Positions 1 to 9,400 of a stretch of DNA of 52,857 bases are shown here, one piece after another. Below the pieces are notes generated by a model. The model saw only the letters and a list, made by a program, of their open reading frames with translations, searched no databases and had not been told where the DNA came from. The first letter of the stretch is position 1. Each line of letters starts with the position of its first letter. Made by a program: the position numbers and the translations under genes. The DNA lies in contig JAIEOV010000070.1 of the NCBI GenBank assembly GCA_019750135.1, forward strand, positions 1 through 52,857. The letters are read 5' to 3'. The stretch comes from Reyranella sp. Lineage in GTDB: Bacteria; Pseudomonadota; Alphaproteobacteria; Reyranellales; Reyranellaceae.

Positions 1-780
1 ACCGTCACCTACAATGCCGGTGGCTTCGCTGCCGGTCTAGATCGTCTCGTCACCGACAATTTCCGCATGGGCGTGACGGCGGGCTACTCGACCGGCACGC
101 AATGGGTCGGCGGGTTCGACGGTCTCGGCCGCTCCAACACCTTCCAGGTCGGCCTCTATGGCGGCTTCGCCCAGGACAAGCTCTATGCCGACGGCCTGAT
201 CGGCTACGCCCACACACAGAACCAGATGTGGCGGAACATCGCCATCCCCGGCCTGCAGCAACGCACCGCCTACGGCAACACCGGCGCCAACCAGTGGTAC
301 GGCCAGCTCGAGACCGGCTACCGCTTCGACATTGGCACGAATGCCAACGCCTTCGTGACGCCGTTCGCCAGGCTGCAGGCCTACACGGCGAACCAGAACG
401 CCTTCACCGAGACGGGCGCGCAGTCGCTGAACCTGTCGATCGCCCAGCAGCAGACCAACTCGCTGCGCTCGGTGCTTGGCGCGCAGCTCGGCGGCTCGAT
501 GGACCTCGGCTGGCGCGAGAAGCTTTTTGCGCAGCTTCGCCTCGGCTGGAGTCACGAATATGCCGATGTCGGCCGCCCGGTGACAGCGACGCTCGCCGGC
601 GCGCCGGCCATGCCGTTCACGACCTGGGGTGTCTCCCCGCAGCGCGACGGCGTCGTCATCGGCCTCGGCGCCAACACGGCGATCGCCGACGCGACCTCGG
701 TCTACCTCCGCTACGAGGGCGACATCTCGGGCCAGGACAGCGCCCATGCCATCACCGCCGGTGTGCGCATGACGTGGTGA
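1..780 (+). CDS. Autotransporter C-terminal beta-barrel (5' truncated)
   Basis: The reading frame is open at the window edge, so only the last 259 residues are visible. They show the alternating pattern of an outer-membrane translocator barrel: short amphipathic strands rich in Gly, Tyr and Phe (GLYGGFAQDKLYADGLIGYA), a mid-barrel stretch YGQLETGYRFDIG, and a C-terminal strand ending VRMTW with a final aromatic residue, the usual BAM-recognition signature. Known family role: the barrel inserts in the outer membrane and exports an N-terminal passenger domain. The passenger lies upstream of the window, so adhesin, protease or other function cannot be told. It is followed after 23 bases by the dehydratase gene but is functionally unrelated to it. 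Confidence 0.85.
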   Translation, partial: TVTYNAGGFAAGLDRLVTDNFRMGVTAGYSTGTQWVGGFDGLGRSNTFQVGLYGGFAQDKLYADGLIGYAHTQNQMWRNIAIPGLQQRTAYGNTGANQWYGQLETGYRFDIGTNANAFVTPFARLQAYTANQNAFTETGAQSLNLSIAQQQTNSLRSVLGAQLGGSMDLGWREKLFAQLRLGWSHEYADVGRPVTATLAGAPAMPFTTWGVSPQRDGVVIGLGANTAIADATSVYLRYEGDISGQDSAHAITAGVRMTW

Positions 781-803
781 TCGTGCCGGGCTAACCTGCC
801 GGC

Positions 804-2519
804 ATGACACAGGACAGCAGCACCTACTGGAAGAAGTCACGAGTCGAAGTCCGCGCCGCGGGCTTCGATCCCGATCGCGCCGCAAAGGCCACCGCCATCG
901 TCACCATCGCCAGCGCCTGGACCAACGCCCATCGCTGCAACAACCGCGTCCGCGCCATCACCGACCTGCTGGTCGAGCTGGTCGCCACGCGCGGCGGTCA
1001 GGGCCTGGTGGTCGGCGCACCAGCGGTGTCCGACGCCCTCACGCAGGGCACGCCGACGGCGGGCTACAGTCTGGTGTCGCGCGACGTCGCCGCCGACTGC
1101 TTCGAGATCGGCCACTACGCCCATCACGGCGACGCGATGATCGTCATCTCGGGCTGCGACAAGACCGGCGCTGCCGCACTGATGCCGCTGGCGCGCACCA
1201 ACGCCTTCGGCCTGGTGCTCTATCCGGGCACCAGCTCGCCGGGCAAGGTCGACTTCGGGCCATGGGCCAAGAAGGGCACCAACCTCACCATCATGGACTG
1301 GGCCGAGGGCCGCGCCGCGCACGAGGCCGGCCGCATCACCGCCGAGGAGTTCGACGCGCTCGAGCGCAATGTGCTCCCGGGCAGCGGCACCTGCGGCGCC
1401 ATGTTCACCGCCAACACCATGAGCACCATCGCCGAGGCGATCGGCATGATGCTGCCGCACGGCGCCTCGCATCCGGCCGACCACGGCGCCGCCGGCGGCA
1501 TCCACGAGGACGTGGCGGCGCAGGCCCGCGCCTCGGTCGACGCGCTCTACCGGCTGATGGAGCGGGGCATCCGTCCGCGTGACATCATGACGGAACGCGC
1601 CTTCGAGAACGCCATCACGACGGTCTACGCCATGGGCGGCTCGACCAACATGTACCTGCACCTGCTGGCGATCGCTCGCGAGGCGCAGGTGCCGATCGGC
1701 ATCGAGCGCATCCAGGCGATCGGCGAGAAGGTCCCGCTGCTCGCCAACCTGCAGCCGCATGGGCCCTACGCCATGACCAGCCTGCATGCGATCGGCGGCG
1801 TGCCGGTCGTGATGAAGGAGCTTCTCGATGCCGGCTTCCTGCACGGCGACGTCATGACCGTGACCGGCAAGACCCTGGCCGAGAACCTTGCCGGCGTGCC
1901 GACGCTCGACAGGCTCGGGCAGCAGGACATCGTCCGCCCGGTCAAGGATCCGATCGCGCCGGCCAACAACCACATCAGCGTTCTGAAGGGCAATCTCGCG
2001 CCCGAGAGCTGTCTCCTGAAGCTCTCCGGCAAGACCCTGGAGAAGGGCGTGTTCCGCGGCACCGCGCGCGTCTTCGACTCCGAGGCCGACGCCATGAAGG
2101 CGATCCGCGCCGGCGAGATCGTCAAGGGCAACGTCGTCGTCGTGCGCAATGTCGGGCCGGTCGGCGGGCCGGGCATGCCGGAGATGGTGATGCTGACGAT
2201 CCAGCTGCAGGGCAGGGGCCTGGGCGAGGACGTGGCCTTGATCACCGACGGCCGCTTCTCGGGCGTCAGCCACGGCATCCTGATCGGCCACATCTCGCCC
2301 GAGGCGTCGAAGGGCGGCCCGATCGCAGCGGTGCGCGACGGCGACGCCATCGTGATCGATCCCAAGAAGCGCACGCTCGATCTCGACGTGCCCGACGCCG
2401 AGATCGCCAAGCGCATGGCCGGCTGGACGGCGCCCGATCCGACGCGCGTGCGGCCGGGGTCGGTGCACCACAAGTATGTGCGGCTGGTATCGTCGGCGCA
2501 TTACGGCTGCGTCGTGTGA
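804..2519 (+). CDS. IlvD/Edd family dehydratase
   Basis: A 571-residue member of the dihydroxy-acid / sugar-acid dehydratase family, which removes water from 2,3-dihydroxy acids to give 2-keto acids using an Fe-S cluster. Three conserved cysteines are in the expected places: C45 (AHRCNN), C118 (ISGCDKTG, with the following Lys typical of the Mg site) and C197 (GSGTCGAMFTANTMSTIAEA). The C-terminal swivel part contains GRFSGVSHGILIGHISPEA. The length fits both IlvD and the sugar-acid dehydratases. No other branched-chain amino acid genes are nearby, so the substrate is not settled and a gene symbol is withheld. The stop codon overlaps the GTG start of the next gene by GTGA, which implies translational coupling. 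Confidence 0.9.
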   Translation: MTQDSSTYWKKSRVEVRAAGFDPDRAAKATAIVTIASAWTNAHRCNNRVRAITDLLVELVATRGGQGLVVGAPAVSDALTQGTPTAGYSLVSRDVAADCFEIGHYAHHGDAMIVISGCDKTGAAALMPLARTNAFGLVLYPGTSSPGKVDFGPWAKKGTNLTIMDWAEGRAAHEAGRITAEEFDALERNVLPGSGTCGAMFTANTMSTIAEAIGMMLPHGASHPADHGAAGGIHEDVAAQARASVDALYRLMERGIRPRDIMTERAFENAITTVYAMGGSTNMYLHLLAIAREAQVPIGIERIQAIGEKVPLLANLQPHGPYAMTSLHAIGGVPVVMKELLDAGFLHGDVMTVTGKTLAENLAGVPTLDRLGQQDIVRPVKDPIAPANNHISVLKGNLAPESCLLKLSGKTLEKGVFRGTARVFDSEADAMKAIRAGEIVKGNVVVVRNVGPVGGPGMPEMVMLTIQLQGRGLGEDVALITDGRFSGVSHGILIGHISPEASKGGPIAAVRDGDAIVIDPKKRTLDLDVPDAEIAKRMAGWTAPDPTRVRPGSVHHKYVRLVSSAHYGCVV

Positions 2520-3040
2520 GGTCGCGGTGGTGGCGCCGACCGGCGCTGCGCATCGTCGCTCTGGCCGGTGTGGCGGTCGCTCTCGCCCTCTGGCAGGCGG
2601 TCGAGCCGTGGCTGCTTCCCGGGCCGCTGATCGTGTCGGGCCGGGTCCTGGATGGCCAGTCGGTGATCGACGGCGACACTTTGAGGGTCGCCGGCCAGTC
2701 GATCCGCCTCTACGGCATCGACGCGCCGGAGCTCAGGCAGCAGTGCAACGGCTGGCCCGCCGGCGAGGAGGCGCGCCGCGCGCTGGCGGCGATCGTCACC
2801 AATCGGCTGGTCGAGTGCCGGCGCGTCACGACGGACCGATACCAGCGCACCGTCGCCGTCTGCCGCGCGTCCGGCGAGGATGTCGGCGAAACCCTGGTCC
2901 GGTCGGGCATGGCATGGGCCTACGCCACCTATTCCTTGCGCTACCTGCTGCCGGAATGGCAGGCGTGGTTCGACGGCCTCGGCGTCCATGCCCACAACTG
3001 CGCCAACCCGTCGGCCTGGCGCGCCAGCAATACGCGCTAA
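2516..3040 (+). CDS. Membrane-anchored or secreted thermonuclease-like protein (SNase fold)
   Basis: A 174-residue protein starting with GTG inside the stop codon of the dehydratase gene. An N-terminal hydrophobic segment (about residues 10-30, after RWWRR) can serve as a signal anchor or uncleaved signal. The rest matches the staphylococcal nuclease fold: VIDGDTLRVAGQSIRLYGID followed by APELRQQC, then TTDRYQRTVAVC and a C-terminal part with WAYATYSLRYLLPEWQ. The IDGDT and RLYGIDAPE motifs hold the Ca-binding acidic and active-site residues of the family. Many chromosomal homologues of this size are of unknown substrate. The overlap with the dehydratase suggests co-transcription rather than shared function. 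Confidence 0.85.
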   Translation: MRSRWWRRPALRIVALAGVAVALALWQAVEPWLLPGPLIVSGRVLDGQSVIDGDTLRVAGQSIRLYGIDAPELRQQCNGWPAGEEARRALAAIVTNRLVECRRVTTDRYQRTVAVCRASGEDVGETLVRSGMAWAYATYSLRYLLPEWQAWFDGLGVHAHNCANPSAWRASNTR

Positions 3041-3441
3041 CGTGAACACCTCGCCCTGAGGAGCGCGCCCCTCGCCAGAGATGGCCCCCTATGGCACGAA
3101 AAAACTCGCGAAAACGAAAATTGGCTGATCCTGACTGAAGTGCTTGACCGGCGTGCACTGGCGTTATACAGTCAGGGCTGTCGCGTTGCCCGCCTCCCGG
3201 CTTCTCCGACATGACGAGTCCACGGCGAAACTTGCGCCACCATCTGAATTCGACCGACAGCCCGAGCGGCAGGAGGATGCAAAACCCGGTAGCGACAATA
3301 GCGGGAATTCATCTTGCAGCGCATGAAGAGAGGCGACCGCGTAGCGGGCGGAGGAGTCACGAGCACACACCCTTGCCCGTAACCCCTCCGACCCTTCGGC
3401 TCCCCTTCCCATCTGCAGCCGGGGAGGCGCCGATCGACGAA
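3041..3441. other. Intergenic gap between convergent genes
   Basis: About 400 bases between the thermonuclease-like gene and the 3' end of the giant minus-strand gene. No convincing coding frame, strong hairpin or RNA gene was seen. A TTGACC...TATACA pair near 3144-3175 has a 15-base spacer and no plus-strand gene follows it. Confidence 0.4.
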
Positions 3442-6400
3442 CTAGACCAGCCAGTGATTGCCGTAGGCGCTGGTGAAGTCGAACTGGACGATCAAGTCGT
3501 TGAAGTCGCGATCGCCGCCGTTCTTCGTGTCTTCCCAGCCCCAGGTGTTCAGGCCGTAGTTCCATAGATGCCCGACCGACTGCCCGGACACCTGCTCGTT
3601 GCCCTGCGCGAAGGCCCAGTAAGTGCTGTGGGTGGTCTGGTCGACCAGCTTCATGGCGATCAGGTCGCCGGAATCGACGTTGAGCAGCGCCGACTGGCCG
3701 AAGTTGCCGTAGCCCGGCCCGTTGAGCGACGTGCCTCCGCCAGCGAGCTGATAGGCGCGGCCCTGCGCGGCCTGTTCGTAACCGGCCTGTCCCGCCTGCA
3801 GGCCGTTGATCGAGCCCGACAGGTCGTCGACGCGGTAGAAGCTCACCGACAGGCCGTCCTCGCCGTTCTGGCGCACCCGCACGATCGCCGTCTGGTCGTC
3901 GAGGCCGCCCACCGTCTCGGCCACCGCCACCGGCCGGGCGACGCGCACGACGCCGCTGTCGGTCACGAAATCGGCGAAGCCGAACGGACTGCTGAGCGCC
4001 CCCTGGATGGCGTCGGCCGACAAGGAGTTGATCGTTACGCCGACGTTCTCGCCTTGCGAGACCATCGATTGGACGACCGCGCCATGGCCGTACTTGTCGA
4101 ACATGCGCACGAGGTTGGGATCGAAGTCGTCCTGCATCGACTGCTGCGCCACCCGGTTCGTCCACGAGTAGGTGCCGGACGCGACGCTTGTGAACGACAG
4201 GATCTCGGAGCCGAGATCGAGGCCGATATTCGCCGACGATCCCGACATCACCTGGAAGAGCAGGCTCTGGTCGGTGCCGCTGTCCCAGCCGTTGCCGTCG
4301 GCATCGAGCATGTCGGGGCTGCTCGAATACGACACCTGCGAATGGGCGATCGCGGTGAGGGTGCGCGCCAGCAGGAGGCCGTTGGGGCTGCCCAGGCCAC
4401 TCACCAGGTCGTAGCCAGGCCCGGCGTAATAGCCGTAGCCCGTCGGCGTGACGTTGATCTCCGTGCCGTCGGGACTTCCCGTGGTGTACGAACCGCCCAT
4501 GGCGAAGGACGACATGTTGCCGCCCAGGGTGATGTCGTTGAACGCCGCCGGCGCGATGGCCGAGGCAGTATAGAGCAGGTCGTTCATGTAGCCGAGCCGG
4601 GGCAGGCCCTGATCGGCGAAGATGGCGTTGAACTGAAGAGTCAGCGCCGCCCAGAACGGCGACGCCGCGCTGGTGCCGCCGACGCCGTACTCGCCCATCA
4701 TGTTGGAGTCGGGAACCAGGTACCACAGGTTGCCGGCGGAGTTGGCCGACACGTCGGGCGCGCCGCGGCCCGGCTGCGCGAGCGGATCCGACGTCACCGG
4801 GTAGAGGCCATAGGCCGCTTGGTAGTCGGGCGCTGTCTGGGTCGTATCGACGCCGCCCGACGACGTGTTGTTGAACAGATACCCTTCGGTGGCCGACCCG
4901 TTGGAGCCGATGGCGGTACCGTTCACTTGGTAGAGATTCCACGCCGTCTCGACGAAGGTCTGAAGGGCGCCCGGATTGCTCGGCAGGCTCGTCAGCCCGC
5001 CGGCGATGAGCTGCCAGATCGTCGCCTGGTCGCCGGCGAGGGCGGGCTGGACGATCGCGGCCAGCGTGGCGTCATCCTCGGCCACCGGCAGCGTCGAGAA
5101 GGACGTGCCGCCGACCATCACCGCGTAAGGGCTGGTGAGATTGAGGTTGACGTTGGTCAGGCCGTTCCCCGTCTGATCGCCCGAGCCGCCGTCGCCCAAG
5201 GCGACGAAGACCGACTGGTTGCGCAGGGCGGCGTCGACGAGAAGTTGCCGGTACGCTTGGTAGAAAGGCGAGTCGGGCGACATGCTCTGGTCGTCGCTGA
5301 ACGAGGTGGAGATGACGCCTGGATCGTTCGTGAGATCCCAGATCGCGCTCTGCAATGCCGTGAAGACCGAAGCCTTGGCATTGCCGTTGTAGCCCGAGCC
5401 TACATAGAGGCCGATATCGCTGTTCGGATTGACCGCGGCGACGACGCCGACGTCGAGCGAGCGCTCGCCGCCCGCGTCCTCCGAGTAGACCTGTCCGTCG
5501 GCCCCCTGGACGTAGACCGTGCCCGTGCCGGTCTGGCCGATCGACTGCAGGTAGGCTGCCAGTCGCTGCTGGAACGTGCCGTTGCTGGGGGTGGTCACCG
5601 CATCGCCAATGCCCGGCTCGACCAGCGCGAGCATGCCGAGGTCGATCGACTGGTCGAGCAGGGGGAAATTGTAGAAGGCGGCGATGTCCTGCGGCGCCGT
5701 GTTGGGCGAAGACGTGCTCCAGTTCCCGATACTCTGCGCCCCTTGGCTCAGGGTGACCGAGACGCCGGGCGCCATGTTCGAGGGCGGCGGCGCGTTGTCG
5801 GTGTCGAACCACAGCCCCTGGACGTTCCACTCCGACGGCAGCGACAGGTTGCCGTTCCAGAACAGGAAGTTGTTGCCGCTCTCGTTGTTGGAATAGAGCG
5901 TCTTGCCGAACAGCTCCTGGAACTGCTGCGGCGTATCGATGGCTACCCAGATCGTGCGCGACTCGGCCGACGACACGTAGTTGCCGTTGGGCGTGTTGCC
6001 GTTCAGCACGGTGAGGCCGTAAGTCCCCGTCAGCTCGGCGACGACGGCGTTGTACTCGCTCTGGTCCGCGCCGTATGTGTTCCACAGCGTGCCCGCGTTC
6101 TCGAGCTGGGCCAGCGTCTGCTGCCGTGCGCCCCAGCTCTCCGACAGGAGCGACGTCGGGTCGGTCACGCGGTCGAGGACGATGGCGACGTTGATGCCGG
6201 CGGTGGTCGCGGCAGCCACGTTGGCCGGGTCGAGCTCATAGGCCTCGACCACCGTCGAGGCGCTGGTGATGCCGTAGCCGGTGAAGTCGAGATAGCTCGA
6301 ATGGGCGATCTCGTCGTTGCTGACGATATTGATGTTCCCCGCCTGCAGCGAGGCGAGCGACACGCCGCTGAGCTCGGCCATGTCGGAGATCGCCAACGTT

Positions 6401-9400
6401 GAGCCGCCGGCCGTCGTCGTGAACGACGTCAGGCCGTTGGCCTGGATGTTCATGTCGGCGATGCGCACGTCGCCGCCGAAGTCCTGGTAGGCGACGATAT
6501 AGTGGTTGAACTGCTCGGTCTGCGCGCTGGCGAAGGTGATGGGATTGGCCAGCAGCTGGGCGGCGAGGTCGGCGGCGTTGGCGAAGCCGACGTTGCTGGT
6601 GATGATGAACACGTTGGCGTCGGCCACGGTGATCGTGCCGCCGAGCCCGACCATGTTGCTGAAGATCGCGCTGCCGACCTGGGCGTCGGTGCCGTTGGCC
6701 GCGCGCAACAGGTCGCTGAAGGCGTCGAGCGAGATGTCGATCATGTCGATCGCGTTGCCCGAGCCGCCGGTCGTGAAGTTCACGACCGTCGACATGTCCT
6801 GGCTGGTGCCGGTGCCCAATCCGCCGTTGGTCGAGGCGTCGGAAACCGGACCGCCCAGCTGGCCCGTCGCCTGGCCCCACCAGCCAAGCTGCGGGATGTC
6901 CTGGGCGTTGACGATGCTGCCTTCGATGGCGTGGACCGTCGCGCCCGGCGTCACCGCCTGGGTGCTCAGCAGGCCGTTGGCGGCGAACAGCTCGACGCGG
7001 CTGTTGGCGACATTGGCGGCCGCCAGCGTGATGAGGTCGGCGCCGCCGCCGGTGTAGATCGTGTCGGCAGCCGTCGTGCTCAGCGTGCCGGTGATCTGGT
7101 CGTTGCCGATCGAGCCGCCCAGCACGTTGCCGGCCGTCGTCGAGCCGACGATGATGTCGCCGGTGCTGGCCGCCACCGACAGGGCGTAGGAGAAATAGAA
7201 CGAGCCGGTCGGCATGATCAGGCCGCCGTCGGCAGTGACGTAGGACTGGTCGACGACGCCGAGGTAGCTGCCGACGCCGTTGCCTGCGTCGGTGTTGTAG
7301 ATGCCGCCGAACACGTTCTGATAGGCAATGTTGCCCGTCATCAGGTTGCTGCCCGGCAGGTCGCCGGCCGTCCAGATCGCCTCGCCGAACGAGCCGTCCG
7401 TGTTCATCGGCACGAAGACGAAGGCCGGCCCGTCGTCGGTCGTCGCCACCAGGTTGTATCCGCCGGGGACCGCGGAGATGTTCTCGAAATGCGTGATGAC
7501 GCCCGGCTGGTTGAAGGCGTTGTAGAAAGCGACGTCGGAGAACGCGCCGGTCGACGAATTGTAGTTGATCAGGAAGGCCGAGTTGACGCCAGCGCCGTCC
7601 TTGGCGCCGCCGGCGATCGTGTACTCGGTGCTGCCGACGCCGTGCTGCCAGATGCCGTAGACCGACGTCAGGTCCGTCAGGCTGCCGTTGATCTCGAACA
7701 GCGTGTATTGGCCGGTGGCCATGTTGTAGATGAAGCCGTTGCCGGTGCCGGGCTGGCCGGAGATGTCGTAGTTGCCGACGACCAGGTCGCCCTGCACGCT
7801 GTGCGGGATGGTCTCGCCGACGGTGCCGAGAACGATGCCGCCGACGACGTTGACGCCGTTGCCCGGGACGTCGATCTGCGTCCAGGTCCCGCTGCCGTCC
7901 AGCGGGCCCTGGTAGATCATGCCGTGATTGATGACGCCCGGAGGACTCTCGGTGTACTGGTAGGTGCCGACCGCGCGGACGTTGCCGAGCCCGATCGACG
8001 GCGTGAAGATCGCGGTGTCGGGGCCGTAGAACTGCCCGGTCGTGAAGGTCTGCCCGGCGAAGGTCGGCGTCAGCAGGTGCACCGTGCCGGCGGCCGTGTT
8101 GTTCAGCGGGCCCTGGTAGAGCATGGGCGTCGTTGCGGTCGAGCCGCTGGTGCCCTGGCTGCCGGTCAGGATGACGGCGCCGTCGTAGTTGGCGCGGATG
8201 CCCGTGATGAAGTTCAGCGGCGACAGGATGGTCTGATAGTCGACCTGGTTGTGGCTTTCGCCAACCAGTGTGTTGGTGACTGCCTGCGAATCGTAGAGCG
8301 TCGTGGCGTCGTTGACGGAGTCGACGGCGGCCTGCATCTCCGACACCGTCGGCTCCCTGACCTCGGACTCGAACGCCTGCGTGAAGTAGGCCGCCGCCTG
8401 GATCTTGGCGTTCATCGCGCCGATGTCGTTGCCCGTCGCGTTCGTCGCGATCTCGTAGACCAGGGCAGAGAACGAGGTGAGGTTGCCGAAGAAGGCAGTC
8501 GACCAGGACAGCTTCTCGGCCGTGGTGGCGGCGCGGTCGAACAGGTTCAGGAAGGTCTGGTTGACGAAGCTCTCGGCCAGCGCCAGTTGCTGCAGGGTCG
8601 GCACGGTCGGCGTCGACAGCGAGGCGAGCTCGGCGTAGGCGGCTTCCTCGGGCGAAGTCGCGAAATCCTCCGATATCGTCAGGATGGCGGAGGCGAGCGG
8701 CTGGCCTCCCAGGATGAGCGTCAGGAGCTCTTCCATCTGGTTGGCGAACCCCGTCGGATCGGCAGCCCGTCCGTACCAGCCGACATACAGCAGCTCGAGC
8801 TGGGAGGTCGGCGATTCCACGGGCACCGGCCCGCTGTAGGTGTTGCCGTAGACCAGGTTGTCGACGCCGGCATTGTCGACCGGCAGCCCTGTGTTGGGCA
8901 GCGAGCCTTCGCCCCGGACGTCGAGGCCGATCCAGTTGTTGATGACGGCGTTGTAGTGAGTGCCGGGGTCGAGCTCGACGCCGGACCCGTCGTTGCCGCT
9001 GATGACGTTGTAGCGCGCGGCCGGCGCCGGCAGCGGCGAGAAGCCGGTGTAGGCCGTGCCGACGACGTTGCCGAGGCCGGTGCTGGAGACCAGCACGCCA
9101 CCCGCGCCGTTGCCGATGGCGGCGGCCTCCTGGATGTCCGTGCCGATCGCGCTCTGGCCGACGACGTTGTTGTACGCCTGGTCGGTGATGGCGACGCCGT
9201 AGGCGCCGTTGTTCGAGATCGTGTTCTGGCGGATCACCGAATCGCTGGCGTTCACGCCGGTGCCGCCGATCACGTTGTCGTGGGCGTTGCCGCTGATCAG
9301 GATGCCGTTGTTGCCGTTGGCGAAGTCGTCGCCGAAGTCGAACGCGCTGTTGCCGCGCGTGTTGAGGCCGAAGATGTTCGGCACGACCGTGACGCCCCAG

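Noticed and set aside
3144..3326. Short plus-strand frame and TTGACC...TATACA promoter-like pair
   Set aside because: Spacer of 15 bases, no ribosome-binding site, and no conserved-looking protein.
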